Assembly: GCA_029262235.1 (NCBI GenBank)
Contig: JAJCZU010000008.1
Location: 1 to 64,000 of the forward strand
DNA: 64,000 nt
Direction of reading: 5' to 3'
Source of the DNA: Candidatus Eiseniibacteriota bacterium
GTDB lineage: Bacteria > Orphanbacterota > Orphanbacteria > Orphanbacterales > Orphanbacteraceae
Below, piece after piece: positions 7,081-16,162 of this stretch. The stretch's first letter is position 1. The number at the start of each line of letters is the position of its first letter. The position numbers and the translations under genes are program-made. A model generated the notes under the pieces. It was not told the DNA's origin. It saw only the letters and a list, made by a program, of their open reading frames with translations, and did no database searches.

Positions 7081-7956
7081 ATGCGACTTGCGATTCTTGC
7101 CGGGTTCCTGCTGTTCGGGGGTTACGCGCACGCCCAGGAGTTCGGGGCATGGTGGTTCGACGGGAAAGCCGAACTCGACGGCTACGAACTCACCGTTTCG
7201 CGCTACGGCGAGGAGCGCACCGGGAGCGCCGTTCTGATCTACGTGACGGAGCCGTTCAGCGAGTCGAAACGTACGAAGCTCGACTACCCGGCGCGCGCCC
7301 CGAAAGGGGATGAAGTCAACGCATTCAAACTGAATATGGTGCGCGACTTTCAGACCGGGATCTACGATTACAACACGATGGTCTCTTCGTTCGTTCGTAC
7401 GGATGATCTGACGCCGCTCAAGACTTCGTTTTCGAGCGCCGAGTGGTGCGGGCATGTGTATCAGGGGATCGAATTTCGCGGCGGCAAACTGCAGTCGCGC
7501 ATCGACAGCTACTTCGAGAACGAGTCGAGTGAAATCGCGCTGCCCGTTCCCGAGGGCGGAGTGGCCGAGGACCACCTCTTCATTCTGCTGCGCGGCCTCC
7601 ACGGCCCGTTCCTCGATGCGGGAAAGTCGCGCAAAGTGCCACTGCTGACCGGCGTTTTCCAGAACCGCCTCGCGCACGAACCCCTGCGCTGGGTCGACGC
7701 CACGATCACGCGGCGCGCAAACACCGAAACGGTCACCGTCCCCGCCGGCACATTCCTGACCATCGCCTACGACATCGCAATCGGCGACGGACGCACCGGC
7801 ACGTTTCGCATCGAATCCGCGTGGCCCCATCGGATCGTTTCCTGGCAGCTGCTGCCCGACGTCCGCGGAGCGCTCACCGGCAGCACACGCCTCCCGTACT
7901 GGTCACTCCACGCCAACGGCGACGAATCCTACCGCGCCAAGATCGGCCTGAAGTAG
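7081..7956 (+). CDS. Exported DUF3108-like protein of unknown function
   Basis: 291 residues from ATG 7081, preceded by AAGGGA at good spacing. The N-terminus MRLAILAGFLLFGGYAHAQ is a clear Sec signal peptide with AHA cleavage. The mature part is soluble and rich in beta strands, with WCGHVYQGI near the middle and a closing region (VTVPAGTFLTIAYDI) that recalls DUF3108-type periplasmic proteins. No catalytic motif is evident. It is divergent from trpS and convergent with the protease gene downstream. Confidence 0.75.
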   Translation: MRLAILAGFLLFGGYAHAQEFGAWWFDGKAELDGYELTVSRYGEERTGSAVLIYVTEPFSESKRTKLDYPARAPKGDEVNAFKLNMVRDFQTGIYDYNTMVSSFVRTDDLTPLKTSFSSAEWCGHVYQGIEFRGGKLQSRIDSYFENESSEIALPVPEGGVAEDHLFILLRGLHGPFLDAGKSRKVPLLTGVFQNRLAHEPLRWVDATITRRANTETVTVPAGTFLTIAYDIAIGDGRTGTFRIESAWPHRIVSWQLLPDVRGALTGSTRLPYWSLHANGDESYRAKIGLK

Positions 7957-8096
7957 CCCACTCCTCTCTTCCTCTTCCGCTTCCTTCTTCTTTCTCTCCC
8001 CCGCCTTCCTCTTCCTTCCTTCTTATTCTTTTCCTTCCGCCTCCCCCCCTTCTCCTTCTTCTCTTTCCCTTCTTCGCGCTTCCAGTTCCCTTTCCA
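7957..8096. repeat. 140-base polypyrimidine (C/T) tract
   Basis: Almost uninterrupted C and T on the plus strand directly after the stop of the preceding gene, with only scattered purines. It lies between two convergent genes. Such tracts can form triplex (H-DNA) or act as rho-utilisation sites; neither is shown here. Confidence 0.85.
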
Positions 8097-8103
8097 TGCG
8101 GTC

Positions 8104-8203
8104 CCGGAGGCCGGTTCCCTGAGCCCCGGGGCCGGAGGGAATCCGGCCAAGAGTCCCATTGGCCGTGCGCCAGGACGAGGGGCGAAGGGAAGCCGGCCTC
8201 CGG
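8104..8203. repeat. Long imperfect inverted repeat between convergent genes
   Basis: CCGGAGGCCGGTTCCCT (8104-8120) is the reverse complement of AGGGAAGCCGGCCTCCGG (8186-8203) apart from one bulged base. The 65-base loop also contains GGGGCCGGAGGGAATCCGG. It may act as a bidirectional transcription-ending hairpin for the two convergent genes. Confidence 0.6.
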
Positions 8204-8234
8204 TGCCCGCAGCGAAGAAAGGAAACCCCAAACC

Positions 8235-10637
8235 CTACCTCACCAGCACCATCTTATTCGTTCTCGCTCCACTCGCATCTTCCATGCGCGTGAAGTACAT
8301 GCCGCTGCCCACGCGCGACCCGTCGTCCGCCCGCCCGTCCCAGGTCACGTCGTGCAGTCCCTCGTCGCGATGCGCGTCGAGCAGCGTACGCACGAGACGC
8401 CCGCTGATGTCGTACACTTCCACGCGCACACGGCCGGGTCGATCGAGCTCGAAGCGAATACGGGTAACGGGGTTGAACGGGTTCGGTTCGTTCGGATGAA
8501 GCGCGGTGCGCGGAACAGCGGGCACCGGCTCGTCCACGTTCGTCGCTGACGCGAACAGATCGCCGGTCACGAGCATCATCGCGTCCCACTCGATTGCGCC
8601 GGGGCCGAACACACCGATGTTCACCACGGCCGGTTCGGGGAAGATCGTGCCGAGATCGATCAGGATCAGATCCAACCCCATCGCGGTCTTCAGCGTGCTC
8701 ACGTTCTTCGGCGTGGTGCCCGGGCCCGTGCTGCCGTCCGAGTAGAGCACGAACGCGTCGGCCGCAAAGTATCCCGCAATCGGCTGCTGCATCTGCCACT
8801 GCACGAACGTGCTACCGGGATCCGTCGGCAGCCCGAACGGATCGACGAGTTGCACGGGCGCCAGCACGAGAACCGTGTTGTCCTGATACCCGAGCTGCGG
8901 ATCGCCGCCGTTGTAAATCCAGAGCCTGTCGAAGTCGGGCAGGAGCGGAATCTGCGCTTCGGTCGAGTTAAACCAGTTCGGGCCCGTCGTTCCCGGAATC
9001 GAATTGTAGTCCGTTCCGTCGAACCAGCCGTACTGATAGAAACCGTTCGTCCCCGCGCCGAGGCCGGGATCGAATTCGTCCGACGTCCCGTCGGTCCAGC
9101 CGAGCGCGTGCGTGTTGTAGATGTCCGAGTTCACGGGCGTCACCGGAGTCGATGTCCCCGGCAGCCACGTAATCCCGACGCGCGACCCTCCCTTGTTCGA
9201 GTGCATCGTCATCTTGTACTTGCCGGTCGCGCCCGGCGCACCGAACGTCCGGAAGTAAATCGTCTTCCCCTTGTTCCAGTTGTAGCCCCCGACTTTTGTC
9301 CATTTCGTGCCGGTGCCCGCCGTCGCCTCGCAGGCGAGCGTGAAGTTCGCGCACGTGTCCGAACTCGTGCTCCCCGGGATCATGATGCAGCCGGTCGAAC
9401 AGCTCGCCGCGAGTTCGAAGCAGAACGATTCGCCCGCGCCCGCGCTTCCCGAACCGAATCGATGGGTGTATCCGCCCTGCGGATGGTCGTCGTCCTTGTA
9501 CTTACCCGACCAGCTCGGTTTGTGCGTGAGCGAGTCCGGACTCGACAGCAGCGAGTCGATCAGATCGCGCGTCTGTCCGCGCGCCCATTCGTACGCCTCG
9601 ACCCCGCGAAGGCCGCTCAGAATGCAATCGAAGAAATACTTCGAGAAGATCGATCCTGTGAACGGACTCCCCTTCATTCCGGTGGAACTCGTCGAGTCGC
9701 TTGTCGAAGTGACATGGAACCCGGACACCCCTTTGTCCGTCAGTTCATCGAGGATACTGCCCGAGTGACAGAACTGCAGCATGACGCAGTATTCCTTCGC
9801 GCCCTGCTCCGCGAGCTTGCAGGCGAAATCCTTCGCCGACATGTCGTTCGGTCCCGGAAACGACAGCTCGTCGACATCGCCGTGCCCGGTCCAGTAGACG
9901 TAAAGCTTGTCGCACCCGTTCGGCAGCCCCTCGATGTCCGTCAATGTCTGCGCTGCTGACTTCTTATGCACGATCTTGGGGTTCGAAACGCCGAGAGAGT
10001 CGAATACTTCCTTCGCCCGCTTCAGGTTCTCTCTGAAAGTTTCGTTGCTCGCCGTGTCGTACGGGCAGACGATGATCCCCCACGGCCCTGCCGCCCCCTT
10101 GTCCCATTCGGTCGGCCACGGGTTGTATTTCGTTTCGAACACGTCCGTCTTCGGCACGATCCCGAGGCTGCGACCCGTGCCGCGTTTCTGCTTCGGAATC
10201 GAGGCGCCGGCTGTCCAGAAGCGATCGGGCGAGGTTTCCCGGTCGCCACTGTCCACGTAGTAGAGCAGCGAGTCCACGCCGGGCCACCACTTCCCCGCGA
10301 CGCAGAGATCGATCGCGCCCGTCGCGAAATTCACGAGGATGTATTCGGTGGGATGTTCGAACTCCCCGATCGGACGGTTGTCGAGCCAGAAGAACCACGC
10401 GGAATCCGCAACCACGGCTACGGTGTCCCCGAGGTCCTCCGTAATGACGGCCCCGGGCGCGAGCGGATCCTGGAGCGCAAAACCGTCGAGTATGGTTTTG
10501 ACCGTCGACGTGTCGATGATTGTGGTTTCAACGATCGAGATCGCGGCATCGCGCGTGATCGCATCCGCGGGCAGTGCAACCAGTACGGAAAAGAGCAGGA
10601 ATGCGGACAGAACGCACCGGGAGAGCGAGCAGGACAC
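8235..10637 (-). CDS. Secreted caspase-fold (C13-like) cysteine protease with FlgD/sorting C-terminus
   Basis: 800 residues from a GTG with a perfect GGAGG six bases upstream. Residues 1-26 are a signal peptide ending PADA. Residues 27-180 look like a propeptide. A clan-CD peptidase domain follows: VYWTGHGD (catalytic His252) and MLQFCHSGS (catalytic Cys290), with a Ser/Thr-rich activation-loop-like segment after it. The C-terminal 90 residues (NEPNPFNPVTRIRFEL to GSGMYFTRMED) form a FlgD-Ig/type-A sorting-like domain, so the protein is predicted to reach the outer membrane or surface. The substrate is unknown. The gene lies divergent to the kinase at 10883, with 245 bases between them. Confidence 0.85.
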   Translation of the reverse strand: MSCSLSRCVLSAFLLFSVLVALPADAITRDAAISIVETTIIDTSTVKTILDGFALQDPLAPGAVITEDLGDTVAVVADSAWFFWLDNRPIGEFEHPTEYILVNFATGAIDLCVAGKWWPGVDSLLYYVDSGDRETSPDRFWTAGASIPKQKRGTGRSLGIVPKTDVFETKYNPWPTEWDKGAAGPWGIIVCPYDTASNETFRENLKRAKEVFDSLGVSNPKIVHKKSAAQTLTDIEGLPNGCDKLYVYWTGHGDVDELSFPGPNDMSAKDFACKLAEQGAKEYCVMLQFCHSGSILDELTDKGVSGFHVTSTSDSTSSTGMKGSPFTGSIFSKYFFDCILSGLRGVEAYEWARGQTRDLIDSLLSSPDSLTHKPSWSGKYKDDDHPQGGYTHRFGSGSAGAGESFCFELAASCSTGCIMIPGSTSSDTCANFTLACEATAGTGTKWTKVGGYNWNKGKTIYFRTFGAPGATGKYKMTMHSNKGGSRVGITWLPGTSTPVTPVNSDIYNTHALGWTDGTSDEFDPGLGAGTNGFYQYGWFDGTDYNSIPGTTGPNWFNSTEAQIPLLPDFDRLWIYNGGDPQLGYQDNTVLVLAPVQLVDPFGLPTDPGSTFVQWQMQQPIAGYFAADAFVLYSDGSTGPGTTPKNVSTLKTAMGLDLILIDLGTIFPEPAVVNIGVFGPGAIEWDAMMLVTGDLFASATNVDEPVPAVPRTALHPNEPNPFNPVTRIRFELDRPGRVRVEVYDISGRLVRTLLDAHRDEGLHDVTWDGRADDGSRVGSGMYFTRMEDASGARTNKMVLVR

Positions 10638-10848
10638 AGAGCACCTCCAGTAGGAAAGTCGGTTTTCACGATGTGAATATCGAAACGTCCGGCTGATTCG
10701 AACGGATCAATCGACTGAAGGAGCGGCAGTTCGCTGTGAACTCATCGTAGCACCGGATCGAGGGGGCGCGCATGCCGAAACCGGAGCAGGCGGGGCGAAT
10801 CCGCAAAAAATCGAGGAGCATGCCTGCAAGATTGCAACCGCACTAAAA

Positions 10849-10876
10849 TTGCACGCCCGGCAAAACGGGGTATACT
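10849..10876 (+). promoter_or_regulatory. Promoter of the TolB/TPR kinase (TTGCAC-16-TATACT)
   Basis: TTGCAC at 10849-10854 and TATACT at 10871-10876 with a 16-base spacer. Six bases separate the -10 from ATG 10883 and no Shine-Dalgarno is present, so the transcript is probably leaderless. Confidence 0.65.
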
Positions 10877-10882
10877 GTTGCC

Positions 10883-13078
10883 ATGGCTGACGCATTTGCA
10901 CATTACGAAATCCTCGGCCGCATCGGGGCCGGGGGTATGGGCGAAGTCTGGAAGGCGCGCGACTCGCGCCTTGGACGCCTGGTCGCTCTCAAGCTGCTGC
11001 CCGATGGCGCGTGCGCCGCAGACGGCACGGTGGAGCGCTTTCGCCGCGAAGCCCAGTCCGCCTCGCGCCTCAATCATCCCAACATCTGCACGATTTACGA
11101 TTTTCTCGAAGACAACGGCCGATACGGGATCGTCATGGAACTGCTCAAAGGCGAGAACCTGCTGGACCGTCTCGGACGCGAGCCGCTCGCGATCGACGAG
11201 ATTCTGCGCATCGCCGTTCCCCTTGCCGACGCGATCGCGTTCGCGCACTCACAGGGTGTTCTGCATCGCGACATCAAACCGGGAAACATCTCTCTGTCCG
11301 AGAACGGCATCGCGAAGATTCTGGATTTCGGACTCGCGAAACTGACCGAGCCGAACACGAATACGATGTCATCGATGGACGCAACGGTCGTAAGTCCCGG
11401 ACCCGACGCCGCCTCGCTCACGCAGATGGGCGGCACGGTGGGCACCGTTTCGTACATGTCGCCGGAGCAGGCGCTCGGCCGCGATCTCGACGCGCGCTCG
11501 GATGTGTTCTCGTTCGGCGCCACGCTCTACGAAATGGCGACGGGGCGACGCGCGTTCGACGGCCCTACGATGGCGGCCGTTACGGATGCGCTGCTGCACC
11601 GGGATCCGCCGCGCGCGCGTGAGTCCCGCCCGGAGATCCCGGCCGGTCTCGAGAATGTCATCGTGAAGTCGATGCAGAAGGACCGCGAGGATCGCTTCGA
11701 CGACATGCACGCCCTGGCCCGCGCGCTGAAGGAGGCCGACTGGAGCGAGGCACCGCGCAAGGGAGCAAGAGCCGAAAAGACGTCGATTGCCGTGCTCCCG
11801 TTTCGTCATATGAGCGCCGATGCCGACGACGAATACTTCGCCGACGGCATGGCCGAGGAGATCATCAACTCGCTGGCGAAGATCGGGCCTCTTCGTGTCG
11901 TTTCGCGCACGTCGTCGTTTGCGTTCAAAGGGCGCGACGAGGACATTCGCGAAATCGGCAATGCGCTCGACGTGAACGTAGTGCTCGAAGGGAGCGTGCG
12001 GAAGTCGGGCAACCGCGTGCGCATCACGTCGCAGCTCGTAAACGTCGAGGACGGCTATCATCTCTGGTCCGATCGCTTCGACCGCACGATGGACGACATC
12101 TTCGCCGTGCAGGACGAAATCGCCGAGTGCATCGCCGGCGCGCTCGAGATCGTGCTTACGAACGAAGAGCGCGAAGCCATTCGGGAAGCCCCGACGGAAA
12201 ACGCGGAAGCTTACGAGTTCTATCTGCGCGGCCGCTACTATTTCTGGAAGCTGAACCTCGAGAGCTTCGAAAGAGCCGAAACGATGTTCAAGCGTGCGCT
12301 CGAACTCGACCCCGGCTTTCTGCTTGCGATCGCATCGCGCGTCGAACTCCTGTCGTGGTTCTATCTCTGGGTTCCCGTCGAAGACAAGCGCTCCCTGCGA
12401 ACGAGAGCCGGTGAACTCGCCGATCAGGCCGAGAAGATGGCGCCCGGAAGCGCCGAGAGTCTTCTCGCACAGGGATTACTGCACTGGATGAACCATGAGC
12501 ATGGTAAATCGCTCGCGCTGTTTCAGCAGGCGTGCGCCGTCGACCCGAGCTACTGGGAGGCTCACTACTACGGCGCCCGTGTCGCCATGACTTCGCGGGA
12601 GCTCGATATCGCAGCAAAACTGTTTCGCCAGGCGTTCGCACTGCGCCCGGACGAGTATCAGTCGATCGCACTCCTGTCGACCTGTCTGCGGGGAAAACCG
12701 AGCGAAGCGGAGGCCGTGGCGGAGGCCCGGGTTGTACTCGAGAAACACCTGCGCCTGCACCCGGACGACAATCGCGCGCTCGGCTTCCTGGTCGGGTGCT
12801 ACGCATTTGAAGGGAACGAAAAGAAGACGCGCGAGATCGCCGATTACCTCCGAAGCGCCTCCTCGGTTGACGCCGGCTTTCTCTACAACGTGGCGTGCGC
12901 CTATGCGTTGCTGGGGTGGCACGACGACGCGTTCGAGGTCCTCTTCAGCATCTCCAGAGACGGCTGGGGAGACCCCCACTGGCTCGCCGGCGACCCGGAC
13001 ATGGACCCTTTGCGAAACGACCCTCGATTCGCGGAGCTCGTCAAGATCATCGAAGAGGGCCGCGAGAGACTGAACTAG
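10883..13078 (+). CDS. Ser/Thr protein kinase with TolB-like and TPR domains
   Basis: 731 residues. Residues 8-290 form a Hanks-type kinase with all key residues: GAGGMGEVWKA Gly loop, Lys37, HRDIKPGN (Asp130), DFG 148-150 and SYMSPEQALG. The middle (about 295-420) is a TolB-N/FlgO-like domain: IAVLPFRHMSADADDEYFAD and VLEGSVRKSGNRVRITSQLV. The rest is a TPR-type helical array. No transmembrane helix is evident, so this kinase is likely cytosolic, unlike the one at 54738-56927. The kinase-TolB-TPR architecture is common in Acidobacteria, Gemmatimonadetes and FCB genomes. Targets are unknown. Confidence 0.9.
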   Translation: MADAFAHYEILGRIGAGGMGEVWKARDSRLGRLVALKLLPDGACAADGTVERFRREAQSASRLNHPNICTIYDFLEDNGRYGIVMELLKGENLLDRLGREPLAIDEILRIAVPLADAIAFAHSQGVLHRDIKPGNISLSENGIAKILDFGLAKLTEPNTNTMSSMDATVVSPGPDAASLTQMGGTVGTVSYMSPEQALGRDLDARSDVFSFGATLYEMATGRRAFDGPTMAAVTDALLHRDPPRARESRPEIPAGLENVIVKSMQKDREDRFDDMHALARALKEADWSEAPRKGARAEKTSIAVLPFRHMSADADDEYFADGMAEEIINSLAKIGPLRVVSRTSSFAFKGRDEDIREIGNALDVNVVLEGSVRKSGNRVRITSQLVNVEDGYHLWSDRFDRTMDDIFAVQDEIAECIAGALEIVLTNEEREAIREAPTENAEAYEFYLRGRYYFWKLNLESFERAETMFKRALELDPGFLLAIASRVELLSWFYLWVPVEDKRSLRTRAGELADQAEKMAPGSAESLLAQGLLHWMNHEHGKSLALFQQACAVDPSYWEAHYYGARVAMTSRELDIAAKLFRQAFALRPDEYQSIALLSTCLRGKPSEAEAVAEARVVLEKHLRLHPDDNRALGFLVGCYAFEGNEKKTREIADYLRSASSVDAGFLYNVACAYALLGWHDDAFEVLFSISRDGWGDPHWLAGDPDMDPLRNDPRFAELVKIIEEGRERLN

Positions 13079-13252
13079 GCGCCCCGGGAGACCCTCTTGC
13101 AGCCTCACTGCCTGTCCCGCACCCGCCCTCCCGCCTCCCCCGTCCGGCCGGCCGGCCAGCCCCTGCTGACAGTTCTGGCCCCCGGCCCCCGTTTTTGCTA
13201 CCCTTTTACATGCACCTGTAACCGATTTCCCAATCTCTTTCCGGAGGAATCC

Positions 13253-14449
13253 ATGAGACTCTCGACTCGCCTGATTGCGGCGGGGAGCCTTGCGGCGTTT
13301 CTGATGACGGCCATGCCCGCGCTTGCGGACGGCCCGACCTCGCTTGATGAAGCGAAGAAACTCGCCGCGGAACAAGGCAAACCCCTGCTCGTCGACTTCT
13401 ACACCGAATGGTGAGGGGCCTGTAAACGTTTCGCTCGTGCAGCGAACGAAGATCCCCGCCTCAAGAGCGCCCTCGCCCAGAACGTTGTCCTTTACAAAGT
13501 GGACGCGGAAAAAGGCGAAGGCCCCGAACTCACTAAAAATCACAACGTCTCCGGATTTCCGACGTTCGTCATGCTTACGACCGACATGCAGCCGGTCGAC
13601 CGCTGGATGGGCTACGCGGAGCCGGCCTCTTTCATCGAAACGATGAAGAGCACGGCGAAGAACCCGATTACGATCGATGCGCGCATGGCACGCTTCGAGA
13701 AAGAGCAGACGGCCGGTGACGCGGCGATCCTGGCGCGCTATGCGGGCGCAACGGGCGAAACCGACAAGGCGCTCAAGCTCTATCGCACGGCCGCGAGCCT
13801 CAGCGAAGACAAGAACGTGTACGGCTACCAGATCTTCGAACTGACTTACAAGAAGTTCCGTGAAGCCGGCGACGAAGCGGATCCGGACACGGTCATCCGC
13901 GCGGCTGACAACATGGTCGCTTCGGGCCAGGGCTCGGACATGGAGTGGGTCTACCTTGCCATGAGCATGTCGCGATTCGCGCATGGCGCCGAGAAGCCGA
14001 AGATGCAGAAGCCGTATATCGAAGCGGCTCTCGCGAAGACCGAGAAGTCGATCGACCCCGATCTCCGCAAGTACCGCGGCGATCTGCTGATCGAGCATGC
14101 TCTCGTCATCGAAGAGAATCCCGAGAAGGCAATGGCGTTCAAGCGCGGCAACCTGCCCGAGGGCTGGATGGAAGACGCCGGCGAGCTGAACTCTTTCGCC
14201 TGGTGGTGCTTCGAGAACAAGGTGAACCTGAAGGAAGCCGAGGATATGGCCCGCAAGGGTGTCGAGCTCGCGCCGGCAGGGAAAGAGAAGGCGATGATTC
14301 TCGACACGCTCGCCGAGATCTGCAACGAGCGCGGATCGTGCGAAAGCGCCGTCGAATACATCGAGATGGCGATCAAGGAAGATCCCGAGAGCGATTACTA
14401 CAAGAAACAGCTCGAGCGATTCCGCGAACTGCTCGCGGCCAAGAGCTAG
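13253..14449 (+). CDS. Predicted selenoprotein: exported thioredoxin-fold protein (W-U-G-A-C) with TPR tail
   Basis: Start ATG 13253, with GGAGG four bases before it. Reading through the in-frame TGA at 13412-13414 gives one 398-residue protein. Residues 1-25 are a Sec signal peptide (ending ALA). The thioredoxin-like domain (about 28-135) has KPLLVDFYTEW, then TGA (residue 54), G55, A56 and C57, so the TGA replaces the first Cys of the W-C-G-x-C motif. The cis-Pro loop is SGFPTFVML. The remainder is helical and TPR-like, ending AAKS. A SECIS-like hairpin follows the TGA. Both halves are in one frame and family-like across the TGA, and nearby genes stop at TGA normally, so a selenocysteine insertion is the best reading. 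A sequencing error is the alternative. Predicted role: periplasmic thiol-disulfide or peroxide chemistry. Confidence 0.8.
13412..13457 (+). promoter_or_regulatory. Candidate bacterial SECIS element
   Basis: Starts with the in-frame TGA (13412-13414). The upper stem CGTTTCGCT (13427-13435) pairs with AGCGAACG (13441-13448), with one bulged T. The loop CGTGC has G in second place, 22 bases after the TGA. An outer pair GGGG (13415-13418) with CCCC (13454-13457) closes a longer helix. Known SelB-binding hairpins have a bulged U, a small loop with an early G, and a loop about 16-37 bases from the UGA. Confidence 0.7.
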
Positions 14450-14472
14450 TTTCTGACCAATTGATGCCACGA

Positions 14473-14498
14473 GGGGCCGGCGAGCGATCGCCGGCCCC
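14473..14498 (+). terminator. Hairpin terminator after the selenoprotein gene
   Basis: Perfect 11-bp stem GGGGCCGGCGA / TCGCCGGCCCC with a GCGA tetraloop, followed by a short TTC tail. The weak T run makes the efficiency uncertain. Confidence 0.6.
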
Positions 14499-14641
14499 TT
14501 CGTCATGTGCTCCCCCGATCGCCGGCCGCTCCCGATTTTCAGCCTTGAAGAATATGTCGTGGCAACGACCTTTTTGCGTCTCTCGGGGTACAGAGAACAA
14601 GACCCGCACGCACAGGCCACCGGCACTCATTGGAGATACGA

Positions 14642-16102
14642 ATGAAAGCGATCGTTCTGGCAATCATCACGCTCACGCTGCCGCTTCTGGCGCAGGCTGA
14701 CAAAAACGACCAGCTTCTCGTATTCGTCCAGCCGGGCGAGAGCGAGCTGGCGCGGCATTTCGAAGACGAGATGCTGCCCGCAATCGAATCGATCGCCGAA
14801 TCCCTCGGTGTCACTGTTCACACGATCGACGCCCGCAACGGCACACCCGCCGACGTGCACCTGACGCCGCTTCTCGTGTTTCAGAACGAGCGCGGACGTT
14901 CGGTGTATCAGGGGCGGTACGGGGAGCTGAAGCAGGTACGCCACTTTCTGAAGACGACGCGCGCGCTCCCGCAGGACGACGCGCCGTACGACCGTGAAAA
15001 CATCGCGACCTGGACCGACGGGCGCATGCGCATCGGGAGTCCGGTGAAGGTGACGCCGCTTGCAGGCGCCGTTCCCGACGACTTCGATTCCGCCGCGTTT
15101 CGCGAAGAAGCCGCAGCCATGATCTTCGCGGGCCTCGACCGCTTCGAGCGCGCGGAAAGCGCCACGTTCGGCCCGTCCGACCGCCTCTTCTACATGGACT
15201 TCCATCCTTATCTATCAGAGAGCGGCCGACTCTACATTTCGACCGCGGTATTCTCGCAGTTCAACTGCGACTTTCCCGTTTATGAAGAGACCGAAGACCC
15301 TGTGTACGGGCAGTGGGGTGAGCGCGACGAGGTCTTTCAGAAAGCCGTGCGCGTTCTCGAAAGGCAGGTCCTGGAAGAGCGCGAGGTATCGCGCATCGGC
15401 GACGGTTTCGATATGGTGCCCGAGAATGCGCCGATCGTTTCTTACGACGAGCTCGGCTTCCCTCTGCCGGAGGCCGCTGTCGCGTCCGCCGCGTCACTGA
15501 CGAATGAGGGCGACCCGGCCGCGCGGGGATTCTCACGCAGCGACCTGCCCGAGCGGTGGACGGTGGTCGGCCCTGCAAGCGATGACGCTTCCCCGCTGCA
15601 GTTCCGGTTTCCCGCGCCGCTCGAACGCTACGCCGGCTACTCCGACTCGATCGAGGGCGAACTCGTTCTCGGCGAGGGCGAGGGCACATGGGCCGACGCA
15701 ACCGGCTGGATCACGATTCCGGCCGAGCAGATCACGATGGGGAACGCGATGCTCGACGCGGGACTTCACGGCAGCATTCTGCAGGTCTCGCAGTTTCCCG
15801 AGGCCCGCTTCGAGATGAACGAGATCAGGAGCAAGAGCGGTTCGATCGCAAGCGCCGAGGGCGTAACGCTCACCGTCACGGGCACATTCGCGATGACCGG
15901 AATCGAGTACCCGATCGAAGTGGAAGCCACGTTACTGCCCCGGCCGAACGACGGGAAACCGGCTTTCGCCGTAAGTGCTTCCTTTGACATCAGCCTCGCG
16001 GATCCGTTCGGCATCGACGGTCCCGAAGGGCCCGAGCCCGCCAATGATACGGTCCTGTTCTTCCTGAACTTCATGCTGGAGCCGGCCGACGCGCAGTCAT
16101 AG
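14642..16102 (+). CDS. Exported two-domain protein: thioredoxin-like N-part and YceI-like C-domain
   Basis: 486 residues from ATG 14642 (GGAG six bases upstream). The N-terminus MKAIVLAIITLTLPLLAQA is a signal peptide. Residues 20-115 look like a thioredoxin fold without the CxxC motif (LLVFVQPGESELARHFEDEM where the active site would be). A middle region follows. The C-terminal part (about 330-470) is YceI-like: WITIPAEQITMGNAMLDAGL, FPEARFEMNEI and TGTFAMTGIEYPIEVEATL. YceI proteins are periplasmic lipocalin-like carriers of isoprenoid lipids. The gene follows the selenoprotein by 190 bases with a hairpin between, so it may have its own promoter. Confidence 0.75.
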   Translation: MKAIVLAIITLTLPLLAQADKNDQLLVFVQPGESELARHFEDEMLPAIESIAESLGVTVHTIDARNGTPADVHLTPLLVFQNERGRSVYQGRYGELKQVRHFLKTTRALPQDDAPYDRENIATWTDGRMRIGSPVKVTPLAGAVPDDFDSAAFREEAAAMIFAGLDRFERAESATFGPSDRLFYMDFHPYLSESGRLYISTAVFSQFNCDFPVYEETEDPVYGQWGERDEVFQKAVRVLERQVLEEREVSRIGDGFDMVPENAPIVSYDELGFPLPEAAVASAASLTNEGDPAARGFSRSDLPERWTVVGPASDDASPLQFRFPAPLERYAGYSDSIEGELVLGEGEGTWADATGWITIPAEQITMGNAMLDAGLHGSILQVSQFPEARFEMNEIRSKSGSIASAEGVTLTVTGTFAMTGIEYPIEVEATLLPRPNDGKPAFAVSASFDISLADPFGIDGPEGPEPANDTVLFFLNFMLEPADAQS

Positions 16103-16162
16103 TCGCGGCCGGATGCGCCCTGTGTCTTGCATTCGGAGCGCGCGATTCAGCGTGCGCGCCGC

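Noticed and set aside
13412-13414. TGA reassigned to Gly or Trp genome-wide.
   Set aside because: TGA ends ctaA, thiD, the sulfatase-fold gene at 30305 and others normally, so it is a stop codon here except in the selenocysteine context.
13412-13414. A simple nonsense mutation making a pseudogene.
   Set aside because: The frame is intact for 344 codons after the TGA and the TGA replaces exactly the catalytic Cys, with a fitting hairpin. It remains the fall-back reading if no sel genes exist.
12476-14626. A 716-codon open frame on the minus strand opposite the kinase end and the selenoprotein gene.
   Set aside because: High-GC coding DNA leaves long open antisense frames. The protein is Arg/His/Leu-rich without any domain, and the plus-strand genes explain the region.
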